Assembly: GCF_013155265.1 (NCBI RefSeq)
Contig: NZ_JABJXU010000001.1
Span: 1 to 64,000, forward strand
DNA: 64,000 nt
Direction of reading: 5' to 3'
DNA from: Enterococcus sp. MMGLQ5-1
Lineage (GTDB): Bacteria; Bacillota; Bacilli; Lactobacillales; Streptococcaceae
Of the stretch, positions 18,745 to 27,209 are shown one piece after another. A program made the translations under genes and the position numbers. Positions within the stretch are counted from its first letter, which is position 1. Every line of letters starts with the position of its first letter. The notes under the pieces are model-generated. The model saw only the letters and a list, made by a program, of their open reading frames with translations, was not told the DNA's origin and did no database searches.

Positions 18745-20025
18745 ATGAAAAAATTATTAGTATGCCTAACAGGATTTGCCCTGACATTGCTGAGTTTAAC
18801 TATTGGCGGACATTCTGCTTATGCAGATGTCACTGTAGATTCAGCTCAGTTTCCAGATGACAATTTTAGAAACTATATTTCACTATATATTGATACAGAT
18901 CAAAACGGTATTTTGTCTGAATCAGAAATTTCAGGTGTTACAGCAATTACAGTATCTTCTCAAAATATTTCTTCACTAAAAGGAATTAATCTTTTTACAA
19001 ATATACATACTTTATTTGCTGAAAATAATAGTATAATTTCCTTGGATTTAACTGGATTAGTTAATTTACAAAATGTTTATGCTTCTCACAATCAAATTTC
19101 TTTGTTAAATATCTCAGGATTAAATAACATAGGAGGTTTATCCATAGGAGATAATCAATTAACGACCATTGATTTGTCCGAATTATCTAATCTATCATTT
19201 TTAGCGTTAGATAATAATCAATTGACTAGCCTAGATGTAAATTCTCTTTATAACTTGCAGTTTCTATCGATTAGCAATAATCACCTCACTTCTTTAGATT
19301 TACAATCAATTGCGGGAATCAATATATTATCTCCTCAAACAACTAATGCTGGAACTTATTTCAATCATACTTGGCAGGTAGATTTAAAGCAGCTCGGTTT
19401 AACTGCCGATTCCTTGAATCGCCTAACTATCACGACTCCTGATGTAACGCTTGATCCAATCACAGGAATTGTTACCTTTAATCATGAAGTTGATTCAAGT
19501 ACACCGCCTACTGAATTGAGCTATCAATATGCGACACAATCTATCACAAATGCCCTGATGACAGTTACAGTAAGCTTAGAACCCATTGCTACTTATACCA
19601 TTCAATTTAATACCGACCAAAACGGAACTCTTGTCAATGCTGAGGCTCAAATATTATTTAACGGCAGCAAATTAAATATTATTCCAACCCCAATTCCAAA
19701 TAATGGTTATGAATTTAGTCATTGGACTGATTCTAAAGGGCAGGAATATACTTCAGATGACTTATTAGCTTATATTGTGAGTGGGGACGAAACTTTTTTA
19801 GCTAATTTTAAAAAAATAGAGACAGCTATCGTTGAAGAGCCAAAGCCAAGCGACGAGGGCAATGAATCAGCTAATATTACTAATATTAATAATCCAGATG
19901 CAACGCAAAACACAAATAAAGAGTTACCGAAGACAAGTGAAGAAAATCAAAATCTACTAATTATTGTGGGTATTACGATGATTATTATAGCCGGCTTAGG
20001 AAAATATAAGCGAGCGAGATTATAA
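18745..20025 (+). CDS. leucine-rich-repeat surface protein with C-terminal LPKTS sorting signal
   Basis: A 426-residue internalin-like protein. It has a signal peptide ending AYA-DVTVDS, an EF-hand-like loop DTDQNGILSESE, then about six short leucine-rich repeats of the form LxxLxLxNNQLTxLDLxxL (residues about 70-195), a beta domain, and one InlB-type repeat (IQFNTDQNGTLV...FSHWTD). The C-terminus is a classical wall-sorting signal: LPKTSE, about 20 hydrophobic residues, then KYKRARL. It should be linked to peptidoglycan by a sortase, not found in this window. AGGAGAAA precedes the ATG. It lies 148 bases after the MucBP gene, probably in the same regulon. Confidence 0.88.
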   Translation: MKKLLVCLTGFALTLLSLTIGGHSAYADVTVDSAQFPDDNFRNYISLYIDTDQNGILSESEISGVTAITVSSQNISSLKGINLFTNIHTLFAENNSIISLDLTGLVNLQNVYASHNQISLLNISGLNNIGGLSIGDNQLTTIDLSELSNLSFLALDNNQLTSLDVNSLYNLQFLSISNNHLTSLDLQSIAGINILSPQTTNAGTYFNHTWQVDLKQLGLTADSLNRLTITTPDVTLDPITGIVTFNHEVDSSTPPTELSYQYATQSITNALMTVTVSLEPIATYTIQFNTDQNGTLVNAEAQILFNGSKLNIIPTPIPNNGYEFSHWTDSKGQEYTSDDLLAYIVSGDETFLANFKKIETAIVEEPKPSDEGNESANITNINNPDATQNTNKELPKTSEENQNLLIIVGITMIIIAGLGKYKRARL

Positions 20026-20061
20026 TAAATTTGCTATAATGACTTAAACTATGACAAAAGA

Positions 20062-20097
20062 GCACAAGCGCTCTAAATCAATTGAAGCTGCTTGTGC
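20062..20097 (+). terminator. hairpin after the LPKTS gene, possible terminator
   Basis: GCACAAGC (20062-20069) pairs with GCTTGTGC (20090-20097). No T run follows, so termination is uncertain. Confidence 0.4.
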
Positions 20098-20174
20098 CCT
20101 TGAATTCTAAAAGTACTTATTATTCATAAATATTCAGAATAAATTTAAAATTATGAAATAAAAAGAGGAATATC

Positions 20175-21362
20175 ATGGATAAAAAATCGGGAAATACTTG
20201 GATAAGTTTTTTAGGTGGAAAAGCGACAATTTTTTCATTACTAATTTTATTACTTTTCAGTGGTGTTATTTTGATGTTCACAAAGATATCTTTTATTTTT
20301 GTACCTTTAGTAGTAATACTACAAGTAATAATTCCGCCAATTATATTGACATTAGTGCTATATTATATTCTAAAACCAGTGATTTACTATCTAGAAAAAA
20401 TTGGATTTCATCGAACTTTGGCGATTATAATCGTACTATTACTTTGTATATTTATTTTGATAACCTTATTCATTGTATTAATTCCGTTATTATTAGAACA
20501 GATTGAACGATTAATTATTAATTTTCCTAATTATTTGAGAGAAGTGGATCAAATTATTGAGCGATTGCTCCAAGATTCTCGATTTCAAGGGCCAATAACA
20601 AGCGTAATGGAAATATTCAGCGATTGGCTAAATCAAGTTTCAACCAATTCAGGTGAATATTTAAAAAATATAGCATTGGGAGCAACAACTGTTTTTTCTT
20701 CTGTTACTTCAGCTTTGCTTTTATTTTTAACAGTGCCAATTTTTACATTTTTCTTATTAAAGAATGATCAAAAATTTTATTCATACTTTATTGAGCTGTT
20801 GCCGCCTAAATTCCGAAAAGATGGCAATGAGCTATTGCAGACGATGGACAATCAGGTAGGTGCATATTTGAAAGGACGCTTCATTGTTTCTGTTATTATA
20901 GGTAGTCTGACGTTTGTTGGGTTTTTGATAATTCAAATGCCGTTTTCAGGTGCCTTATCTGTAATAGTAGGTTTAACAGCAATTATTCCCTATATTGGTC
21001 CCTTTGCAGCATTTATTCCTTGTGCAATTATTGCTTTAATGGTTTCTCCAGAGCTGCTTTTACAGATGTGTATTGTATGGGTAATTGTTCAACTTTTAAA
21101 TGGTGAATTGATTGAGCCACAGGTTATGGGCAAGCATATGGTAATTCATCCTGTTACGATTATTTTTGTTTTATGGATCATGGGCGATTTATTGGGAATT
21201 GTAGGCTTAATTTTTGGTATACCAATCTATGCGATTGGTAAAGTGATTATTGTCTTTTCATTTCGAAAATTTAAAAGTCGATATAATAGGTTTTATGGAC
21301 AGAAAGACTGTGAATATGTACAAACTGAATTCACAAAAGAAGATTATACTGGAAAATCTTAA
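20175..21362 (+). CDS. AI-2E family (UPF0118/PerM) transporter
   Basis: The 395-residue membrane protein has two N-terminal helices, a helical hairpin pair (YYILKPVIYYLEKIGFHRTLAIIIV), a middle amphipathic region and a C-terminal group of helices with LSVIVGLTAIIPYIGPFAAFIPC and GELIEPQVMGKHMVIHPVTIIFVLW, the family signature. Members include the putative AI-2 exporter TqsA and Na+/H+ antiporters; the substrate cannot be told from sequence. AAGAGGAA precedes the start. It stands alone between the surface locus and the oxaloacetate decarboxylase operon. Confidence 0.85.
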   Translation: MDKKSGNTWISFLGGKATIFSLLILLLFSGVILMFTKISFIFVPLVVILQVIIPPIILTLVLYYILKPVIYYLEKIGFHRTLAIIIVLLLCIFILITLFIVLIPLLLEQIERLIINFPNYLREVDQIIERLLQDSRFQGPITSVMEIFSDWLNQVSTNSGEYLKNIALGATTVFSSVTSALLLFLTVPIFTFFLLKNDQKFYSYFIELLPPKFRKDGNELLQTMDNQVGAYLKGRFIVSVIIGSLTFVGFLIIQMPFSGALSVIVGLTAIIPYIGPFAAFIPCAIIALMVSPELLLQMCIVWVIVQLLNGELIEPQVMGKHMVIHPVTIIFVLWIMGDLLGIVGLIFGIPIYAIGKVIIVFSFRKFKSRYNRFYGQKDCEYVQTEFTKEDYTGKS

Positions 21363-21874
21363 ATATGATTAATTTCATACGAAATGCAATTGGCACTTTC
21401 CTTTCGAAAGTTGTTTGCAACTTGAGATAGCCATTTAAATAGTTGTGCATAATATGAATAAAATTCATGGCATTATTGTCATGAATTTTATTGTATTATG
21501 CTGAAAAATTGTCATTTTCAAAGCTGGAATACTAACAGTATTGAGGTCGCTTCGTTTACTAGCATTAGAAGCGAGATTTATTATCAGATATTTAATACGG
21601 CTTGAGACGAGTTTATAATGGGGGACGACATTTAATTATTGAAAAAAGCTTCTAATTTACTTGACTACGACTTTCCGCCAACATTTTTTTATTTGGAGTG
21701 GACTTAAATTTAAACATTTAAAGCCCATTATAAAAGCTTAAGTCAAAGAAGAAAACAATTTAATTTCCGAGAATTACTTGCATGCTGAAGGAATATAGTG
21801 AGCTAAAATGACTTGTATGTAAAGACAGGCTTCTTTTAAAAATGCATTGTTTAATAAAATGGTAGCTACAAATA
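21363..21874. other. gene-free region with a 22-pair hairpin
   Basis: No supported gene. At 21447-21501 GCATAATATGAATAAAATTC and the bases after it pair with CATGAATTTTATTGTATTATGC across a ten-base loop, with one small bulge. No T run follows the stem, so it is not an obvious terminator. The rest looks like decayed AT-rich sequence with several stop codons in all frames. Confidence 0.5.
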
Positions 21875-21912
21875 AGTAAGCGCTTTCATAATCTGGCTAG
21901 ATACGTTATAAT
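21875..21912 (+). promoter_or_regulatory. cre site and promoter of the oxaloacetate decarboxylase operon
   Basis: AGTAAGCGCTTTCA (21875-21888) is a strong cre match. TATAAT (21907-21912) is the -10; the -35 position (TTTCAT) lies inside the cre, so CcpA binding should block RNA polymerase. Confidence 0.75.
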
Positions 21913-21935
21913 GAGAATATGAGGGGGCGATTAGA

Positions 21936-22259
21936 ATGCTTTTAGACTGGTTTAAAAAAATTTTGAAATGGCAAGATAATGTCATAGCACCATTAGATCA
22001 AGGGACGGTTGAATCAGAATATCTATTACTTGAGCCATATGTTGAAACTCCCTTAAATGCTCGAGAAGAGCGACGTGTCTTTTTGATTGCAACATCAATT
22101 GCGGCGGGTGATGCACCAAGCTCACAATATAAAATTAAATCAATTAAGAAAGAAAATCCAATTTATAAGGAAGTGAGTATTATTACTGCAAGCATCGTAG
22201 CGGAGAACGCCGTTCAATCAGGCTTTAAAATAAGGTCAATTAAAGTGAGAAAGGAGTAA
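21936..22259 (+). CDS. OadH-like small subunit of oxaloacetate decarboxylase
   Basis: A 107-residue soluble protein, first gene of the oad operon. Its second half is an internal duplication: VFLIATSIAAGDAPSSQYK then IKSIKKE, and VSIITASIVAENAVQSGFK then IRSIKVRKE. It also resembles proteins at this place in lactic acid bacterial oad clusters, where enterococci have a subunit named OadH thought to help the complex hold together. That name is from memory and is not backed by a search. GAGGGGGCG precedes the start and three bases separate it from the biotin-carrier gene. Confidence 0.55.
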   Translation: MLLDWFKKILKWQDNVIAPLDQGTVESEYLLLEPYVETPLNAREERRVFLIATSIAAGDAPSSQYKIKSIKKENPIYKEVSIITASIVAENAVQSGFKIRSIKVRKE

Positions 22260-22262
22260 ACA

Positions 22263-22649
22263 ATGCTACGAAAGTTTAAAATTAGTATTGATGGTGTTAG
22301 CTATTTAGTTGAAATGGAAGAGTTGACTGCTAATAATTCAAGTGTCGTATCTGAAAATATATCGCCGACTAGACCTGTAGAAATCCGTCAGCCATCTTCA
22401 GCTGGAAATACTTCTGAAATTAACGAAACCTTACTTGGCACACCGGTTTATGCCCCAATGCCCGGTAAAATTTTAAAATTATTAGTTCAAAAGGGCGATA
22501 GTGTTATTGAAAATCAACCATTATTAATTCTGGAAGCGATGAAAATGGAAAATCAAATTGTTGCCTCTAAAGCAGGTGATATTGTTAAGGTTCACATTTT
22601 AGAGGGACAAAATATTGATAGTGGGGGATTACTTTTAGAAATCGGCTAA
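22263..22649 (+). CDS. oadD: biotin carrier subunit of oxaloacetate decarboxylase
   Basis: A 128-residue biotin carboxyl carrier. Residues 1-30 are a short N-terminal domain, then a Ser/Thr/Pro-rich linker, then a biotinyl domain (VYAPMPGKILKLLVQKGDSV, biotin-acceptor Lys in EAMKMEN). It carries CO2 from the alpha subunit to the membrane beta subunit. In other organisms this domain is fused to the C-terminus of OadA; here OadA lacks it, so a separate carrier is needed. AAAGGAG precedes the ATG. Confidence 0.88.
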   Translation: MLRKFKISIDGVSYLVEMEELTANNSSVVSENISPTRPVEIRQPSSAGNTSEINETLLGTPVYAPMPGKILKLLVQKGDSVIENQPLLILEAMKMENQIVASKAGDIVKVHILEGQNIDSGGLLLEIG

Positions 22650-22660
22650 AGGGGGGGAAA

Positions 22661-23756
22661 ATGGCAGCTTTGATTGAAGGTATCTTGTCAATTTCTATTG
22701 GACAAATTTTTATGATGTTTATTGGTCTAATTTTGTTGTATTTGGGAATAAAAAAACAATATGAGCCAACACTTTTAGTACCGATGGGCTTAGGAACGAT
22801 TTTAGTTAATTTTCCAAATTCTGGTTTGATTGGTGCGCAGGGTCCATTAACTGTATTGTTTAATGCAGGGATAGATACTGAGCTTTTCCCGTTATTATTA
22901 TTTATTGGCATTGGTGCAATGATTGATTTTGGCCCGTTGCTCTCAAATCCATTAATGCTCTTATTTGGTGCTGCGGCACAATTTGGTATCTTTTTTACAA
23001 TTATACTCGCTGTGCTTGCTGGATTTGATATTAAAGAGGCTGCGAGTATTGGCATTATTGGTGCTGCCGATGGTCCAACCTCAATTTTTGTTTCCAATGT
23101 ATTGGCTAAGCAGCTTCTCGGTCCGATTTCTGTCGCCGCCTATTCATATATGGCACTTGTGCCAATTATCCAACCATTTGCTATAAAATTAGTGACTACA
23201 AAAGCAGAACGGAAAAATCGGATGAATTACCAAGCCGCATCTGTATCACCATCGGCTAAAATAATTTTTCCAATTGCGATTATTGTTGTTGCAGGTCTAA
23301 TTGCACCAATTAGTTTACCGCTTGTTGGTTTTTTAATGTTTGGTAATGTTTTAAGGGAATGTGGGGTGTTAGAAAGATTAAGCTTATCTGCTCAAAATGA
23401 GCTTGTCAATTTAATCTCGATCTTACTCGGCTTAACCATTTCAGCTCAGATGACGGCTGATAAATTTTCAAACATTATTAATTATTTTATTTGGTTTAGT
23501 TGCTTTTATTGCAGATTCAATTGGTGGCGTTTTATTTGCTAAATTAATGAATTTATTTAGAACAGAAAAGATTAATCCAATGATTGGTGCCGCAGGCATT
23601 TCTGCCTTTCCAATGAGTAGTAGGGTGATTCAAAGGATGGCAACTGAAGCTGATCCGCAAAATTTTATTTTAATGTATGCCGTTGGTGCTAATGTTGCTG
23701 GGCAAATTGCAAGTGTGATTGCCGGCGGTTTATTATTGAGCTTTTTTGCAACATAG
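22661..23756 (+). pseudogene. oadB: oxaloacetate decarboxylase beta subunit, frameshifted
   Basis: OadB is the multi-helix membrane subunit that releases CO2 from biotin and pumps Na+. The first frame (22661 to about 23483) has the family signatures IGAADGPTSIFVSN, AAYSYMALVPIIQPF and FGNVLRECGVLERL. It then runs out of homology and stops at 23542, whereas the next frame continues with ILFGLVAFIADSIGGVLFAK, MIGAAGISAFPMSSRVIQRM and GANVAGQIASVIAGG to 23756. One extra base (or two missing) near 23478-23488 explains it; total length 1096 is one more than a multiple of three. The site is TAATTATTTTATTT, not a long homopolymer. It could be a real mutation, a sequencing error or recoding. A run of seven G forms its ribosome site. 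Confidence 0.85.
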
Positions 23757-23772
23757 AATTGTGAGGTGCAAA

Positions 23773-23910
23773 ATGAAGGAAAGCTTATTACTATCGTTAC
23801 AATTAATGCTTTTTGGAATGGGTGGCGTTTTTCTAGTTCTATTTTTAATTTATTTAATTAGTCAGGTATTAATTAAGCTATTTCCAGCTGAAAAGAGGAT
23901 CCATAAATGA
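23773..23910 (+). CDS. oadG: oxaloacetate decarboxylase gamma subunit OadG (small)
   Basis: A 45-residue open frame, MKESLLLSLQLMLFGMGGVF and onward, with one membrane helix and the family-like LFGMGGVFLVLFLIYLIS. It then ends with a short basic tail. OadG anchors and stabilises the complex and helps assembly; this one lacks the long cytoplasmic tail seen in enterobacterial OadG. GAGGTG precedes the ATG. Its stop overlaps the oadA start (ATGA at 23907-23910), a sign of coupled translation. Confidence 0.8.
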   Translation: MKESLLLSLQLMLFGMGGVFLVLFLIYLISQVLIKLFPAEKRIHK

Positions 23911-25295
23911 TAACTAGAACGATTAAAATAACAGAAACAGTTCTACGTGATGCTCAGCAAAGCTTAATCGCTACCCGAATGCCAATTGAGGATATGATAC
24001 CGATATTAGAGGAGATGGATGAGGCGGGCTATGAGGCTGTTGAGTGCTGGGGCGGTGCAACCTTTGATAGCTGCTTGCGATATTTAAATGAAGACCCGTG
24101 GGAGCGTTTGCGAATTTTTCGTAAAAAATTTAAAAAAACTAAGCTTTTAATGCTTTTACGTGGTCAGAGTCTGCTTGGCTATCGACATTATGCCGATGAT
24201 GTTGTTGATGCATTTGTAAAGCAGTTTATTCTTAACGGTATTGATATTATTCGTATTTTTGATGCGCTCAATGATGTTAGAAATATCGAAAGCTGTCTAA
24301 AAGCCTGTAAAAAATATGGTGGTCATGCACAATTGGCGATTGCTTATACGGTGAGTCCCATTCATACGGTTGATTATTTTACAGAATTAGCGACTAAGCT
24401 GGCTAAAATGGGAGCAGATTCCTTATGTATAAAGGATATGGCAGGCATTATGACACCCGATGTCGCATACAAGCTAGTTTCAAATATTAAGTCCGCTGTT
24501 AATTTACCACTTGAGGTCCATACCCATGCGACTGCAGGTATTTCGAAAATGACCTATCTAAAGGCCTTGGAGGCTGGAGCAGATATGATTGATACAGCAA
24601 TTTCACCTTTTTCTGGTGGGACCAGTCAGCCGGCAACTGAATCAATGGTTTTAGGCATGTCGGGCTTAGGCTTTAAAACGGATTTAAATATGGACAGATT
24701 AAATGAAATTGCGATTTATTTTAAAAAGATTCGTTCAAAATATCATGAAAATGGATTATTAAAATTGAAAATGTTGTATACGGATCCGCGTGCCTTGACA
24801 TACCAAGTACCAGGGGGAATGCTATCAAATTTGCTGTCACAGCTTACACAGCAAGGCTTAGAAGGGAAATTTGATACTGTTTTAAATGAAGTACCAAATG
24901 TTAGAATGGATTTGGGTTATCCACCGCTTGTGACACCATTGAGCCAGATGGTAGGCACACAGGCATTAATGAATGTATTAACAGGTCAACGTTACCAGCT
25001 AGTTTCTTCTGAAATTAAAAATTATCTGTTGGGTAAATATGGGCAGGCAGTTGCACCAATTGATGAAGATTTACGGCAATCAATTATTGGTGATGAAGCA
25101 GTTATTAGAGGACGTCCGGCAGACTTATTGGAGGCCGAATTACCACGGCTGACTGAAGAAATTGCAGATTATGCTAAAAATATTGAAGATGTCTTAGACT
25201 ATGCGCTTTTTCCGCAAATTGCACGGGATTTTTTGGGCAGAAGAGAGGACCGATTTTACGATATACCAATTCAAGAGATTGAGGTTATCATATAA
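23907..25295 (+). CDS. oadA: oxaloacetate decarboxylase alpha subunit (carboxyltransferase)
   Basis: OadA transfers the carboxyl group of oxaloacetate to biotin, giving pyruvate. The 462-residue product has the barrel carboxyltransferase domain with ETVLRDAQQSLIATR, CWGGATFDSCLRYL, the catalytic-Lys region LCIKDMAGI and the metal-binding LEVHTHATAG, and then the helical PYC_OADA domain with YQVPGGMLSNL. The usual C-terminal biotinyl domain is absent; OadD supplies it. With citrate import and lyase (not in this window) the operon would support citrate fermentation; it could also decarboxylate malate-derived oxaloacetate. GAAAAGAGGA precedes the start. Confidence 0.93.
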   Translation: MITRTIKITETVLRDAQQSLIATRMPIEDMIPILEEMDEAGYEAVECWGGATFDSCLRYLNEDPWERLRIFRKKFKKTKLLMLLRGQSLLGYRHYADDVVDAFVKQFILNGIDIIRIFDALNDVRNIESCLKACKKYGGHAQLAIAYTVSPIHTVDYFTELATKLAKMGADSLCIKDMAGIMTPDVAYKLVSNIKSAVNLPLEVHTHATAGISKMTYLKALEAGADMIDTAISPFSGGTSQPATESMVLGMSGLGFKTDLNMDRLNEIAIYFKKIRSKYHENGLLKLKMLYTDPRALTYQVPGGMLSNLLSQLTQQGLEGKFDTVLNEVPNVRMDLGYPPLVTPLSQMVGTQALMNVLTGQRYQLVSSEIKNYLLGKYGQAVAPIDEDLRQSIIGDEAVIRGRPADLLEAELPRLTEEIADYAKNIEDVLDYALFPQIARDFLGRREDRFYDIPIQEIEVII

Positions 25296-25364
25296 AATTA
25301 TCAAAAAATAAAGCCTCAGTGTCAAATTAGACTGATTAATATAGAAAGATTAATATGGATGTTA

Positions 25365-25396
25365 GGCAGCTGTCTTTAGACGACTGCCCTTTTTGC
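25365..25396 (+). terminator. terminator of the oad operon
   Basis: GGCAG-c-TGTCT pairs with AGAC-ga-CTGCC (small mismatch), then CTTTTTG. Confidence 0.75.
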
Positions 25397-25744
25397 TATT
25401 GCCACTTACCTCCCGAAAATTACTTGCACTTTTAGGCGTTTAGTGGCAAAGGTATGCAGCGGTACTTTAACCAAGGCTCGTAACAACTGTAAGCCCCTTA
25501 GTTTGTACAAAGCTGTGAGCATTCTCGTAGTCTACCGATAAAGCCCGTCCAGCAGGATACACTTAAGCGTCTGCTGAAAGGTGTTATTATTGTCAAGCTT
25601 GCTTTGAGTGCTGTAGTTTTAGAAATATTTTTATTTTAAGCTTTATATTGTGTGGCTTTCGCGATGCTTTCCAAAAAGAATTTCTTGCTTGCAAATATAA
25701 AGGTGACTTCATTTTAGGACGATATATTTTTTTACATCTCATGA
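25397..25744. other. gene-free region with weak hairpins
   Basis: No supported gene. TTGCCACT (25399-25406) pairs with AGTGGCAA (25442-25449), and CAGCAG/CTGCTG pair near 25550-25580. GC content is above the neighbouring intergenic DNA, so a structured RNA or gene relic is possible, but I recognise no family. Confidence 0.35.
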
Positions 25745-25783
25745 TTAATAAAAATTGGACCGAAATATTTATCAGTCCAATTT
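25745..25783 (-). terminator. terminator of the treR-NUDIX unit
   Basis: On the minus strand AAATTGGAC pairs with GTCCAATTT (25752-25760 with 25775-25783), followed by a TTTTTATT run. Confidence 0.8.
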
Positions 25784-25812
25784 ATGATATCAGCAGTTTT
25801 GAGTGCTAGATC

Positions 25813-26253
25813 CTATTTTTGAGCCAGCCATTCATGAATTCCCCATTGATGAGAGCCTCGTTTTAAGGCTTTAATTGCTTCTTGAACTGGAAACCATTTG
25901 ATTTGGTTAAAGTCTTCAAGTGGTGTACCAATATCATGCCATTTTTTGACGTTATAAATGTAAGCAGGATTAAAAAAATAGGTATCGCGATGTCTAGAGT
26001 AAAAATATTCATCTGCTTGTCCGAGATAGCTTTTTTCATCCGCCTGAACGCCAAGCTCTTCGACTAATTCTCGATCAAGTGCTTGGTTGTGATCCTCGCC
26101 AGCCTCAATTTCACCACCTGGCAGAAAATAGGCACCGTTAGGTGCCTGTACGAGCACAATTTCTTGATTATGATTGCGTGTTATGATTGCGTAAACACCA
26201 TATCGCGCTTGATAATTTTGACCGTCAATTTTTTTTCCAAATGTTGGGTTCAT
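25813..26253 (-). CDS. NUDIX hydrolase
   Basis: A 146-residue NUDIX enzyme, which hydrolyses a nucleoside diphosphate linked to another group. The NUDIX box fits the GX5EX7REUXEEXGU pattern exactly (G-EIEAG-E-DHNQALD-RE-LV-EE-L-G-V), with the fold continuing to HEWLAQK. The substrate cannot be read from sequence; 8-oxo-dGTPase-like activity is one option. An upstream open reading region to 26451 overlaps treR; I choose ATG 26253 because GGAG lies six bases upstream and the homology starts there. It is 13 bases after treR and shares its transcript. Confidence 0.85.
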   Translation of the reverse strand: MNPTFGKKIDGQNYQARYGVYAIITRNHNQEIVLVQAPNGAYFLPGGEIEAGEDHNQALDRELVEELGVQADEKSYLGQADEYFYSRHRDTYFFNPAYIYNVKKWHDIGTPLEDFNQIKWFPVQEAIKALKRGSHQWGIHEWLAQK

Positions 26254-26266
26254 ATTATACTCCATT

Positions 26267-26989
26267 CTAAATTGCACCGTTTGGCTTTCGCCGAGCAAAG
26301 TCAACAAATCTAAATTTTGATAATTTATGGCGGCTATCTGTATACTGAAATTGTCTTGAATCACCGAGGAAAACCTGTGATTTGACTGATACAATTTGAA
26401 GATCCTGACCAAGATCGAGATATTTTTTTTCTGTCGCACCGACGGGCTCAATTGTAATTTCCTTATAAGCGTAAGAAATATCTAGCTTTAGCGCCTGTTC
26501 AAAATATTCATAAATTGAATTTTCAGCAATAGTTGGTGTTAGGCTGGGAACGATATCTAAAAGTAAATAATCCTTATCAATAACTGCTGGAATATCATCA
26601 ATAATCCGGCAACGAACTAGCTTCCATGCTAGCGCACCTTGAGGGAAGCCGGTCACCTGAGCTAATCCCTTATCAATTTCAATCTTATTTAGACTGATAA
26701 TCTTAGTTTTACTTTTAAAGCCCTGAGCGTCGACTAGTTCTCGATAGCTCGTTAGACCTGAAACAGGAAAGTTTAATTGACCTCTATCTAGGACGATTGA
26801 CCCTTTGCCTTGCATCTTTTGAATATAGCCTGCATTTGTTAATAGATTTAAGGCTTTTCTAACTGTATCTCGGCTTGCCTGATAAATTGCCTGAAGCTCT
26901 TTTTCGCTAGGCAATATTTCATGCTCGTGATAGTAATTGGTTCGGATTCTGTGTTCAAGATCTTGGTAAATCGCTTCATAACGTTTCAT
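26267..26989 (-). CDS. treR: trehalose operon repressor, GntR family
   Basis: TreR represses trehalose uptake genes until trehalose-6-phosphate binds. The 240-residue protein has an N-terminal GntR winged helix (ILPSEKELQAIYQASRDTVRKALNLLTNAGYIQKMQGKGS) and a C-terminal UTRA effector domain. ATG 26989 (MKRYEAIYQDLE) has GGTGA upstream and matches family starts; a longer frame to 27055 lacks a site. It is divergent from treP, and a perfect palindrome at 27164-27185 in the gap is its likely operator. Confidence 0.92.
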   Translation of the reverse strand: MKRYEAIYQDLEHRIRTNYYHEHEILPSEKELQAIYQASRDTVRKALNLLTNAGYIQKMQGKGSIVLDRGQLNFPVSGLTSYRELVDAQGFKSKTKIISLNKIEIDKGLAQVTGFPQGALAWKLVRCRIIDDIPAVIDKDYLLLDIVPSLTPTIAENSIYEYFEQALKLDISYAYKEITIEPVGATEKKYLDLGQDLQIVSVKSQVFLGDSRQFQYTDSRHKLSKFRFVDFARRKPNGAI

Positions 26990-27125
26990 AATTTCACCAT
27001 CATTTATATCTATTTTCTTGATTTTATCAGAGAACTGGGGGAAAAAACAAGTCAATGGTAGCAGTTGCCTCTTTTGAAGTGCTATTACTGTAAATTTTCA
27101 AAATTAATAAAAAAATATTTTCTGG

Positions 27126-27185
27126 TAGAAAACGCTTGCAATTTCGGCGAAAGCGTTATATATTTAACTTGTACGTACAAGTTAA
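27126..27185 (+). promoter_or_regulatory. treP promoter with cre sites and TreR operator
   Basis: TTGCAA (27136-27141), 17 bases, TATATT (27159-27164). A cre-like GAAAACGCTTGC overlaps the -35, and a second cre-like CGAAAGCGTTATA lies in the spacer. Just after the -10 is a perfect 22-base palindrome with core AACTTGTACGTACAAGTT (27167-27184), the expected TreR operator. The layout gives catabolite repression plus specific repression. Confidence 0.8.
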
Positions 27186-27209
27186 AAAATGAAATAAAAG
27201 GAGTGTCAA

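Noticed and set aside
21363-21935. A hidden coding sequence before oad
   Set aside because: All frames have frequent stops and none has a ribosome site followed by more than about 30 codons.
25813-26451. A 212-residue NUDIX protein
   Set aside because: The first 66 residues overlap the treR frame and have no homology or ribosome site; the ATG at 26253 is the better start.
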